In this document: in pieces, positions 1 to 7,720 of the stretch
Numbering within the stretch: position 1 is the first letter of the stretch
Layout: every line of letters begins with the position of its first letter
NCBI GenBank assembly: GCA_016196035.1
Contig: JACPYM010000052.1
Coordinates: forward strand, 1 to 39,264
From: Acidobacteriota bacterium
Lineage (GTDB): Bacteria; Acidobacteriota; Blastocatellia; RBC074
DNA length: 39,264 bases
Reading direction: 5' to 3'
The notes under the pieces: model-generated
Database searches by the model: none
What the model was told of the DNA's origin: nothing
The model's input: the letters and a program-made list of their open reading frames with translations, nothing else
Translations under genes and position numbers: made by a program

Positions 1-492
1 CGCGGTGTCCAACTCACGCCGGAGTCAGTCGAGGTGTAAAGCTGGCCGCCATTGACCACCGCGACCAGTTTGTTCCCATCGGCTGAGGAGGCGACTGAAT
101 ACCAGTTTCTGTTGCTTTCGCGCGGCGTCCAAGTCACGCCGGAGTCGGTCGAGGTGTAAATCTGGCCGGCAAAAAAACCACCTACCACCGCGACCAGTTT
201 GCTCCCATCGGCTGAGGAGGCGACTGACCACCAGCTTCTGTTGCTCTCGCGCGGCGTCCAACTCACGCCAGAGTCGGTCGAGGTGTAAATCTTGAAGTTT
301 ACTTCCACCGCGACCAGTTTGTTCCCATCGGCTGAGGAGGCGACTGACTGCCAGAATATGCCGCCGCTATTGCGCGGCGTCCAACTCACGCCGGAGTCGG
401 TCGAGGTGTAGATCTTGTCGCCCTGTTCCACCGCGACCAATTTGCTGCCATCGGCTGAGGAGGCGACTGAATACCAGTTTCTGTTGTTCTCA
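1..492 (-). repeat. In-frame tandem repeat (about 120-129 bp units) encoding Asp-box blades
   Basis: Four units begin near 1, 121, 250 and 373, each opening with CGCGGYGTCCAA and containing CATCGGCTGAGGAGGCGACTG. They are much more alike as DNA than is usual for propeller blades, which suggests recent tandem duplication. Differences concentrate in the loop just before the IYTSTDSG strand, where units also differ in length. A single diverged copy of the same unit lies at about 7860-7975 in the first gene of the cluster. Confidence 0.85.
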
Positions 493-1973
493 CGTGGCGT
501 CCAATTCAAACCAAACGTGCCGATGTTCGTCCCGATGACCGACTGCCCCGCATTCTGCACAATCTTCCAGCCACCTGCTCCTACTCCCGACACCCGCACC
601 AGATCGCCCACGTTGGGGTTCGTCGGTAGAGTGATCGTCACCTGGCTCGCATTGGTGACCACATAACCGGTGTTGGGTTGGGCCTGTTGCGTCGTGCCCG
701 CGACCACCTGCCACTGCAACGTTCCGGGCACGTTGGTCAGTCCCGACCCGTTGCCGGTGAGCGTGCCTGCGGAAAAGCTGCCGCTGGCGTCACGCCTGAC
801 AATGGTGTTCGGGATATTCGCGGCTGTTGCGGCATTGGCGGCCAACGCGCCATTCGCGACGTTGCTCGCGCTCTGGCCGCCCACGGCTGACACCACCGTG
901 GCGCTTTGCGTGCCCGTCACATCGCCTGCCAGTGCGCCGCTGAAACCGCTGGCTGTCGTGGCATTGGTCGCGTTGATTGCATTGGTTGCGTTCGTGGCAT
1001 TGGCCACCGTGCCCGTGACGTTCGCGCCGGGCAGCGTCGCCGTAGTGATCGAGCCGGTGAGCTTGTTGCCGCTCACCGAAACGATCTTCGCATCGGTGAC
1101 GCTGCCATCCGCCAGCTTGGCCGTCGTCACTGCATTGTTGGCGATGACCGTCGCGCCTTGCGTCCCCGTCACCTCGCCCGCCAAGCTCCCGCTGAAATTG
1201 ACGGCACTGGTTGCATTGGGTACCGCACCCGTGACATTCGCGCCGGGCAGGGTGGCAGTCGTGAGCGAACCGGTGATCTTGCTGCCCGCGACATCCACAA
1301 TCTTGGCATCCGTCACGCTGCCATTGGCCAGCTTCGGATTGGTGACGCTGCCATCGGCGAGTTTGGCCGTTGTCACTGCATTGTTAGCGATCGCCGTCGT
1401 GCTTTGTGCGCCCGTGACATCCCCGGCCAGGCTCCCACTGAAATTGACGGCGGTCGTGGCCGTGGTCGCGTTCGTAGCAGTCGCCACCGCGCCGCTGATC
1501 TTGCTGCCTGACACAGCGGCGATCTGCGCATCGGTTAGGCACAGGGTACAGGCTGCCGAAAGACTGTTTGCCGCATTTGCTGTGGCCGCGTTCAGACTCA
1601 TCAGGGCATAAGGCGTCGCGGTGATCGGTTGGAGCGGCGCCAGCGTAGTGAACGCGCCCGTACTGACGCCGGGCCGCACGCTAATTTCCAGCCAGCGGTT
1701 CGCCCCGGCAAAGACTGCCGCGCCGAAATCCAGCGTGACGGTAAAGATCCCGCTGCTCACCGTGACATCTTCGCGCACGATGGTCGAGCCCACTTGATTG
1801 CCGCTCAACAGCGCGTCGAAGAGACGAAACTGCAAATCGTAAGTACCATTGGCAGGATTGCCCGCATCGGTCAGCTTGCCTTGATAAGTGAAGGCAGTGG
1901 TTTGGGCCAAGACCACATTGATTAAACACAAGGCGACCAGCAAGACTGTAGTCAAGAATTTTGGAATGTTCAT
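1..1973 (-). CDS. Exported fibre-like protein with C-terminal Asp-box (BNR/Ycf48-like) blades, 3' end outside window
   Basis: The frame is open from ATG at 1973 to the window edge (657 codons seen, no stop). A signal peptide (residues 1-23, ending VVLAQ) precedes the first domain shared with the next three genes upstream (AQTTAFTYQGKLTDAGNPAN... to ...PITATPYA, about residues 24-130). A CxxC (CTLC) follows, then several repeats built on AKLADGSVTDAKI and GSKITG...TTATLPGANVTG, which resemble phage tail-fibre shaft repeats. From about residue 494 come at least four tandem blades of about 40 residues, each with YSVASSADGSKLVAV and the exact Asp-box STDSGVSW (S-x-D-x-G-x-x-W). Such blades form beta-propellers in sialidase and Ycf48 families. 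The gene starts 12 nt after the stop of the gene upstream, with GGAAG as ribosome-binding site, so the two are very probably co-transcribed. Extracellular location is inferred from the signal peptide; the ligand is unknown. Confidence 0.85.
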   Translation of the reverse strand, partial: MNIPKFLTTVLLVALCLINVVLAQTTAFTYQGKLTDAGNPANGTYDLQFRLFDALLSGNQVGSTIVREDVTVSSGIFTVTLDFGAAVFAGANRWLEISVRPGVSTGAFTTLAPLQPITATPYALMSLNAATANAANSLSAACTLCLTDAQIAAVSGSKISGAVATATNATTATTAVNFSGSLAGDVTGAQSTTAIANNAVTTAKLADGSVTNPKLANGSVTDAKIVDVAGSKITGSLTTATLPGANVTGAVPNATSAVNFSGSLAGEVTGTQGATVIANNAVTTAKLADGSVTDAKIVSVSGNKLTGSITTATLPGANVTGTVANATNATNAINATNATTASGFSGALAGDVTGTQSATVVSAVGGQSASNVANGALAANAATAANIPNTIVRRDASGSFSAGTLTGNGSGLTNVPGTLQWQVVAGTTQQAQPNTGYVVTNASQVTITLPTNPNVGDLVRVSGVGAGGWKIVQNAGQSVIGTNIGTFGLNWTPRENNRNWYSVASSADGSKLVAVEQGDKIYTSTDSGVSWTPRNSGGIFWQSVASSADGNKLVAVEVNFKIYTSTDSGVSWTPRESNRSWWSVASSADGSKLVAVVGGFFAGQIYTSTDSGVTWTPRESNRNWYSVASSADGNKLVAVVNGGQLYTSTDSGVSWTP

Positions 1974-1985
1974 CGTTGCTTCCGT

Positions 1986-4832
1986 TCAACGTTCATTAGG
2001 TTTCTGTTGTAGCCGCTTCTCGCGCTCTGCTTTCTGGCGTTGCATCAAGTCGGGGTGGCGTGCCCACTCGATACCTTTTTCTTCAGGTTGCCCGAAGACT
2101 TCTGGATTCAGGTAATGGCCGCGCTCTTTTTCGGTCTTCGTCTCTTCCACGGCGATGCGGTGCGCATTGGCCCACGCATCCTGCCGGATACCGGTTACCT
2201 GCCATGAGACTTCGACGTTGGGTTTGTCAGTTTTGATGGTGAAGTGGTTGTCCTGAATCTTGCGGGAGACCATCGCTTGAGCGAATTGCCCGATCACGGT
2301 GAGTTGGTAGCGAAAGTCCCGGTTGAGCGCCGTGAAGTAATCCGGCAAGGTGATCGTTGCCTCCCCACTTGCGTCCGTCGCAACGTTGCCGTTGTAGATA
2401 TTCATCATATCTGGCGATTCGACGAAGGAGTGGGACAGGTATTTGTTTTCGGGGTCGAGCGGATGGTCAATTTGGAATGAGCCTCCATTTTTCGTTAGCG
2501 TGCCGTTAACCCGCACACGACCTTCGAACCAGCCAGCCCAGCCACCAGAGTTCGGGTTAACATAACCATAGATGCCTACGCCTGTACCAGTTCCACCGGA
2601 ACCACCATATATGGCAAACAAATTGCTTGTAATACCGCTAATAACGCCAGTCGCATCCATGCGCTCGGTGAAAACTGAAGTTCCATTGACATGAAATGTT
2701 CGTAAGGGCAATGAAGTGCCAATACCTACATCGCCATTTTGTCTAATAACGAGGCGCGGTTGGGATGCGGTACGATCAAAGATCCCGAACAACCCGGGCG
2801 TGCCCAAAACGCCGCTTTCTATCGTCCAGACCTGCTGCTGATTTTGCAAATTGCTTCCCAGGCTCAACACGGCGCGTTCATTGACGCTATTGATATTGGC
2901 TTCGAGTATCCCGCTACTTTGTATGTGCAGCTTGTAACCGGGACTGGTCGTGCCAATGCCGACATTCGTATCAGCGGTCGCTCCATTAACACCGTTGATG
3001 CTGCCTAGGACGAGGCAGTTGCCGCAGTCAACCTGCGCACGTGCACCAATGGCGGTAACATTATTCAGCGAGGCAGTACCAAAATTTGCCAGGTACCCGA
3101 GCGCGGTATTTTCACCACCCGTCGTGTTGGAGTAACCAGCATAAGCACCGGAGAAACTGTTGTTGGAAGCTATCGTGTTGGAGAAACCAGCCGCATACCC
3201 GGAGAAGCTGTTGTTAGAACCCAAGTTGTTGTAACCAGCATAAGCACCAGAGAAACTGTTGCTAAACCCCATTGTGTTGGCCCGCCCCGCGCTATACCCA
3301 GCGAAGGCGTTATGACTGCCCGCGAAAATGGCTGCCCCACCCGGTCCGCAATTGGCACAAAGCAGCGCTCCGCCAGTGGTCGCTTGTCCCGCACCACTGC
3401 CGATGAAGATATTTTCCCGACCATCCGTCAGCGCATTGCCAGCGTTTAACCCAACCAGCAAATTGTTCACGCCAGTGTTTGGCCCCAAATTCAGCACGCG
3501 ATTGCCGCCGAGGTTATATTGCGTCGTCACGTTGACGATGTTGCCGGACAGTGTGCCGCCCGCCGTGCCGTTGCCGCTGATGTTGAAGTTGCTGCTGGCT
3601 TGTTGCGTGGTACTGTTCTGAATGTAGCTCGCGCTACCCGCCGGAACCCCCGCCACCGGGATCGTGCCGGTGATCTTGCTGCCAGCCACTGTCGCAATCT
3701 TGGTGTCTGTCACGCTGCCATCGGCAAGCTTGGCCGTTGTCACGCTGGCATCAGCTAGCTTGGCTGTCGTCACGTTGTTATCGGCTAACTTAGCCGTCGT
3801 CACAGCATTAGCAGCTAATTCGGTCGCGCTGACGCCACTCGCTGCGATACCTACGGTCACATTGCCCGTCGTGCCGCCACCGCTCAGACCCGTGCCAACC
3901 GTCACGCCAGAGATCGTTCCACCGGAAGTCGCCGCCAGTTCAAAGCTGGCTGGATTGACGCCATCATTTTTATAGCGCAAGACCTTCCCGTCATCGGTCT
4001 GCACGGGCGTAGGCAAGGGTAGATTGCGCAGCTTCACTACGGTGGCAGTGTTCTGATTGCCAGTCACATCCCCGGCTAAGGCACCGCTGAAATTAGCCGC
4101 CGTCGTTGCATTCGTTGCACTCACGGCATTCGTGGCATTGGCTGCATTGGTTGCATTGGTTGCATTGGTTGCATTGGCTGCGCTGGTCGCGTTCGTGGCA
4201 TTCGTCGCATTGGCGACCGCGCCCGTGACATTCGCGCCGGGGATGGTGGCGGTGGTAAGCGCACCGGTGATTTTGCTGCCCGCGACATCCACGATCTTTG
4301 CATTGGTGATGCCGCCATCCGCCAGCTTCGCGCCGCTCACGCAACCGTTACAGGCTGCCGACAAGGCATCGGCGCTCGCTGCATTCGTCGCATTCGTGGC
4401 AGTGGTGGCCGTTGCTGCCGCATCAGCGCTCGCCGCGCTCAGGCTCTTGATGGCATAGGGCGTTGAGGTGATCGGTTGCAGCGGGGCCAGCGCGGTGAAC
4501 GCGCCCGTACTGACGCCGGGCCGCACGCCGATTTCCAGCCAGCGGTTCGCGCCCGGAAATGCCGCCGCGCCGAAATCGAGTGTCACACTGAAAATGCCAT
4601 TGCTGACTGGTACGTCTTCACGAATGAGCGTTGAGCCTGCTTGATTGCCCCCTACGAGTGCATCGAAAAGGCGAAACTGCAAATCATAAATGCCGTTGGC
4701 GGGATTGCCCGCGTCGGTCAGCTTGCCTTGATAGGTGAAGGCAGTGGTCTGTGCGTGAGCTACGCTGCCGAGCAAACAGGCCAGCATCAGCGCGATCCAA
4801 CGGGGGTAATGAGTGAGAGCCATCCGATTCAT
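1986..4832 (-). CDS. Exported fibre-like protein with NAT-rich and 17-residue-repeat stalk and conserved DHPLDPENKYL tail domain
   Basis: This is a 948-residue protein. A signal peptide (1-27, ending SVAHAQ) is followed by the shared first domain (about 28-130), a CxxC (CNGC, 161-164), an Asn-Ala-Thr array (about 205-245), AKLADGSVT repeats (340-380), and then a stalk. The stalk (about 505-590) has repeats of about 17 residues of the form NSFSGAYAGYxNTxGxN. A CANC and a CGNC flank it, and one NVGIGTTSP tail-fibre motif follows near 623. The tail (about 783-948) contains IDHPLDPENKYLSHSFVESP and a charged end. I recognise it as a recurrent conserved C-terminal domain of such proteins but cannot give it a function. 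The start has AGGAG seven bases upstream of the ATG and lies 37 nt after the upstream stop. The family resembles YadA-type heads and phage fibres, so a trimeric surface fibre is likely but inferred. Confidence 0.85.
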   Translation of the reverse strand: MNRMALTHYPRWIALMLACLLGSVAHAQTTAFTYQGKLTDAGNPANGIYDLQFRLFDALVGGNQAGSTLIREDVPVSNGIFSVTLDFGAAAFPGANRWLEIGVRPGVSTGAFTALAPLQPITSTPYAIKSLSAASADAAATATTATNATNAASADALSAACNGCVSGAKLADGGITNAKIVDVAGSKITGALTTATIPGANVTGAVANATNATNATSAANATNATNATNAANATNAVSATNATTAANFSGALAGDVTGNQNTATVVKLRNLPLPTPVQTDDGKVLRYKNDGVNPASFELAATSGGTISGVTVGTGLSGGGTTGNVTVGIAASGVSATELAANAVTTAKLADNNVTTAKLADASVTTAKLADGSVTDTKIATVAGSKITGTIPVAGVPAGSASYIQNSTTQQASSNFNISGNGTAGGTLSGNIVNVTTQYNLGGNRVLNLGPNTGVNNLLVGLNAGNALTDGRENIFIGSGAGQATTGGALLCANCGPGGAAIFAGSHNAFAGYSAGRANTMGFSNSFSGAYAGYNNLGSNNSFSGYAAGFSNTIASNNSFSGAYAGYSNTTGGENTALGYLANFGTASLNNVTAIGARAQVDCGNCLVLGSINGVNGATADTNVGIGTTSPGYKLHIQSSGILEANINSVNERAVLSLGSNLQNQQQVWTIESGVLGTPGLFGIFDRTASQPRLVIRQNGDVGIGTSLPLRTFHVNGTSVFTERMDATGVISGITSNLFAIYGGSGGTGTGVGIYGYVNPNSGGWAGWFEGRVRVNGTLTKNGGSFQIDHPLDPENKYLSHSFVESPDMMNIYNGNVATDASGEATITLPDYFTALNRDFRYQLTVIGQFAQAMVSRKIQDNHFTIKTDKPNVEVSWQVTGIRQDAWANAHRIAVEETKTEKERGHYLNPEVFGQPEEKGIEWARHPDLMQRQKAEREKRLQQKPNER
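4099..4215 (-). repeat. 9-bp microsatellite (GCATTGGTT family) encoding Asn-Ala-Thr
   Basis: Near-perfect 9-bp units, best preserved at about 4135-4179, encode the Asn-Ala-Thr array of the 948-residue protein. Because the unit is a multiple of three, slippage would lengthen or shorten the stalk without breaking the frame. Weaker copies of the array lie in the neighbouring paralogs (for example near 955-1000). Confidence 0.8.
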
Positions 4833-4869
4833 GGTTTGTCTCCTGAGAATGATGATTGCTCGTTAATCG

Positions 4870-7494
4870 CTAAGGCTTGCGTGATTGGCAGACCGGAGCG
4901 GCGGGTTGTTGCGCGCAGACGAGTTGTTTCAATTGCTCGATCTGAGCGCTTTGTTGTTGTTGTTGTTCCTGTTGCTGTTTGAGTTGCGTTTGTTGTTGCG
5001 TGATAAGTTCCTGCTGTTCCTTGATCGCGTTGAGCATCGTCCAGAGGATGGGATCGCTATTGAGTTGCAGATAGCCTTGTGGAGTTCGGCTTACGGCTTC
5101 GGGCAGTACCTTTTCGACCGCTTGCGCGCTAAACCCGACTGCCTCGCCGCTGCTTGGCAACCCTAGCGCATTATCCGGTTTGTATTCGTAGCGGATCGGT
5201 TGCAATTGCAGCAACGTGCGGAGGCCGGGCGTGAAGCGCCCTTTGATATTTTTCAAGCGTTCGTCTGAAAAGACGGCCCAGGTTGTCCCGCCAGCGGCTT
5301 TCGAGGCGTTCCCATTGACTGACAAGAGTTGATCGGGAGTTCCCGTGCCAATGCCGACACTGCCGTTTTGAAAAGAGACCGCCCCGCCATTGGGTTGAAT
5401 CGTCAGGCGTGGCACGTTGGCGTCCCAGAGATAGAATTGATCACCATTGAAATTTTGTGAGGTACCCAAGGTCCAAACTTTATTGGTGGTCTTGAAATTG
5501 AGCCGCGCCCAGGCGTTCGTCCCGCCAGTGGTTTCGACTCGGACGTCGGTGGAAACATTGCTGGCGACGTGTAGTTTGGCCAATGGCGTGGTTGTGCCGA
5601 TGCCGACGTTTCCATTGAGCAATGAATCGCCGCGCACGTCTAACCGGGCGAGGGGCGTGGTTGTGCCGATGCCGACGTTTCCACTGACCAACGAATCGCC
5701 GCGTACATCTAGCCGGGTGAGTGGCGTGGTCGTGCCGATGCCGACATTCGTATCGGCAGTTGCGCTGTTGACTCCATTGATGCTGCCTAACACCAGGCAA
5801 TTACTGCAATCCACCTGTGCCCGCGCACCGATGGCGGTGGCAGAATTTACATTATCACTGACAAAAGCGTTATAACCGAAGGCGTTGTTGTTGACACCAT
5901 TCGAACCTAAGGATCCCGCAGATGTCCCTACGAAGGTGTTACAGCAGCCTGTACGGTTTGCCTGACCAGCCTGGTATCCGAAGTAGACATTATTTTCACC
6001 GGTTGTGTTGAGAGAACCCGACTCCGAGCCGAAGAAGGCATTGTTGCTACCAATCGTATTTCCAAAGCCTGCACCACTTCCGAAAAAGGAATTACTCTCG
6101 CCCGTCGTATTTCCAAAACCTGCACCACCTCCGAAAAAGGAATTACCGTCGGCTGTCGTATTTTGAAAACCCGCTTGGGAGCCAAAGAAAGCATTGTTTC
6201 CGCCAACCGTGTTCAAGGCCCCTGCAAAAGCACCGAAGAAGGCGTTGTCACCGCCTGTATTCAAAGCCCCTGCACTGGTGCCAAAGAAGGCATTGGAATT
6301 ACCCGTGATGTTGGCTTTGCCCGCTTCAAAACCGACGAAGGTGTTATGGCTGCCATTGTAAATGTCCCGCCCGTCTGGCCCGCAGCCTGCACAAGATACC
6401 CCGCCGCCGGTAGTCGCTTGTCCCGCGCTGGTGCCGGTGAAGGTGTTTTCGCGGCCATTCGTCAGCGCATTGCCAGTGTTCAAACCAGCCAGCAAATTAT
6501 TCACGCCCATGTTCGGCCCCAGGCTAAGGAGGCGATTGCCGCCGAGGTTATATTGCGTCGTTACATTGACGATGTTGCCCGACAGCGTGCCGCCTGCCGT
6601 GCCGTTACCGCTGATGTTGAAGTTGCTACTGGCTTGTGGCGTCGTGCTGTTTTGCAGGTAGCTCGCACTGCCCGCCGGAATCCCTGCCACTGGAATCGTG
6701 CCAGTGATTTTGCTCCCGGCCACTGCCGCGATCTTGGCATCGGTGACGCTGCCATCCGCCAGCTTGGCCGTCGTCACTGCATTCGTGGCTAACTCAGTCG
6801 AGCTGACGCCACTCGCTGCGATGCCCACGGTCACATTGCCGCTCGCGCCGCCACCACTCAATCCCGTGCCTGCCGTCACGCCCGTGAGCGTGCCGCCGGA
6901 ATTGTTGTCTGCCGCCGGTTCCCACTGATTGGTCGTGCCGTTGTATTTCAGCACCTGCCCCGCAGCCGGTGCCGTGCCAGCCAGCGGTTGGCCACGCAGT
7001 TTGGCGACGGTGGTGGTGGCCTGCGCGCCGGTAACATCACCCGCGAGCGCGCCACTGAAGTTGACGGCAGTCGCCGCAGTGGTGGCAGTGGTTGCGTTCA
7101 AGCTCTGCACCGCATAGGGCGTTGAGGTGATCGGTTGCAGCGGGGCAAGCAAGGTGAATGCGCCCGTACTGACGCCGGGTCGCACGCTGATTTCCAGCCA
7201 GCGGTTCGCGCCGGGAAACGCCGCTGCGCCAAAATCGAGCGTGACGGTAAAAAGCCCGCTGCTCACTGTGACATCTTCGCGCACGAGTGGCGCGCCCACC
7301 TGATTGCCGCTGACCAGCGCGTCAAAGAGGCGAAACTGCAAATCATAAATGCCGTTGGCGGGATTGCCCGCGTCGGCCAGCTTGCCTTGATAGGTGAAGG
7401 CGGTGGTTTGGGCGAAGACCGCAGCCGTTAAGCACCAGATCGCCAGCCAGACTGTAGTCAAAGATTGGCGATAACGTATTGCTGGAATGTTCAT
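4870..7494 (-). CDS. Exported fibre protein with C-terminal peptidase S74 intramolecular chaperone domain
   Basis: This is an 874-residue protein. A signal peptide (1-28) and the shared first domain (about 29-130) are followed by AKLADGSVTDAKI near 243, seven or more 17-residue repeats NxFFGxxAGxxNTTGxx (about 401-540), and three 23-residue repeats of NVGIGTTTPLxRLDVRGDSL (583-643). The last 132 residues are an S74 domain: SDERLK supplies the Ser743/Lys748 dyad of this family, which in phage endosialidases and tail spikes cuts just before that Ser after helping the trimer fold. The domain ends in a Gln-rich predicted coiled coil (about 820-860) and Cys residues at 859 and 868. CxxC motifs occur at CAGC (368) and CSNC (563). 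GGGAG lies just upstream of the ATG. No phage genes are nearby, so a cellular surface fibre is more likely than a prophage tail. Confidence 0.9.
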   Translation of the reverse strand: MNIPAIRYRQSLTTVWLAIWCLTAAVFAQTTAFTYQGKLADAGNPANGIYDLQFRLFDALVSGNQVGAPLVREDVTVSSGLFTVTLDFGAAAFPGANRWLEISVRPGVSTGAFTLLAPLQPITSTPYAVQSLNATTATTAATAVNFSGALAGDVTGAQATTTVAKLRGQPLAGTAPAAGQVLKYNGTTNQWEPAADNNSGGTLTGVTAGTGLSGGGASGNVTVGIAASGVSSTELATNAVTTAKLADGSVTDAKIAAVAGSKITGTIPVAGIPAGSASYLQNSTTPQASSNFNISGNGTAGGTLSGNIVNVTTQYNLGGNRLLSLGPNMGVNNLLAGLNTGNALTNGRENTFTGTSAGQATTGGGVSCAGCGPDGRDIYNGSHNTFVGFEAGKANITGNSNAFFGTSAGALNTGGDNAFFGAFAGALNTVGGNNAFFGSQAGFQNTTADGNSFFGGGAGFGNTTGESNSFFGSGAGFGNTIGSNNAFFGSESGSLNTTGENNVYFGYQAGQANRTGCCNTFVGTSAGSLGSNGVNNNAFGYNAFVSDNVNSATAIGARAQVDCSNCLVLGSINGVNSATADTNVGIGTTTPLTRLDVRGDSLVSGNVGIGTTTPLARLDVRGDSLLNGNVGIGTTTPLAKLHVASNVSTDVRVETTGGTNAWARLNFKTTNKVWTLGTSQNFNGDQFYLWDANVPRLTIQPNGGAVSFQNGSVGIGTGTPDQLLSVNGNASKAAGGTTWAVFSDERLKNIKGRFTPGLRTLLQLQPIRYEYKPDNALGLPSSGEAVGFSAQAVEKVLPEAVSRTPQGYLQLNSDPILWTMLNAIKEQQELITQQQTQLKQQQEQQQQQSAQIEQLKQLVCAQQPAAPVCQSRKP
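5566..5748 (-). repeat. Three 69-bp tandem repeats encoding NVGIGTTTP units
   Basis: Two nearly identical 69-bp copies and a third partly diverged copy encode 23-residue units starting at residues 583, 606 and 629 of the S74 fibre. The paralog at 1986-4832 has a single copy, so the array expanded after the two genes separated. Confidence 0.8.
5875..6294 (-). repeat. Array of 51-bp repeats encoding 17-residue stalk units
   Basis: Units of 17 residues, NAFFGSxAGxxNTTGxN, run from residue 401 to about 540 of the S74 fibre, with occasional 16-residue units. The regular Gly/Asn turns and alternating hydrophobic positions fit a beta-roll or beta-helix shaft like YadA-type heads. A shorter and more diverged array lies in the 948-residue paralog. 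Confidence 0.75.
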
Positions 7495-7506
7495 CGTAGC
7501 TCCCGT

Positions 7507-7720
7507 TCAGCGTTCATTCGGTTTCTGTTGTAGCCGCTTCTCGCGCTCTACTTTCTGGCGTTGCATCAATTCAGGTTGTAGCGCCCGCTCGATACTTTTT
7601 TCTTCCGGCTGTCCGAAGAGTTCTGGATGTAAATAGTGTCCACATTCTTTCTCTGGTTTGTCTTCCTCCACCACGATGCGACATGCGTTAGCACATACGG
7701 CGTGCCCGGTCTGGCGTGAC
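7507..7720 (-). pseudogene. Remnant of a second DHPLDPENKYL-type gene (last about 70 codons only)
   Basis: The last 55-70 codons of this stretch match the end of the 948-residue protein: RIVVEE, HYLHPELFGQPEEKS and QRQKVEREKRLQQKPNER all have close counterparts there. Nothing of the preceding 880 residues remains, and the match fades at the stop codon of the gene that ends at 7721. The frame has no sensible start or ribosome-binding site, so I read it as a relic and not a gene. The spacer after its TGA and the next ATG matches the spacer between the 948-residue gene and the gene starting at 1973. An ancestral gene pair was therefore duplicated and its upstream member later mostly deleted. Confidence 0.75.

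Noticed and set aside
1-492. CRISPR array
   Set aside because: Units are 120-129 bp, in frame and translated as Asp-box blades; there are no short repeats with unique spacers.
670-1611. 313-codon plus-strand frame, rich in Ala, Val and Leu
   Set aside because: It is the antisense shadow of the AKLADGSVT repeats in the minus-strand fibre gene; no ribosome-binding site and no fold-like pattern.
4057-4458. 133-codon plus-strand frame resembling a membrane protein
   Set aside because: Its Ala/Val/Leu runs are the reverse complement of the Asn-Ala-Thr microsatellite, not a transmembrane protein.
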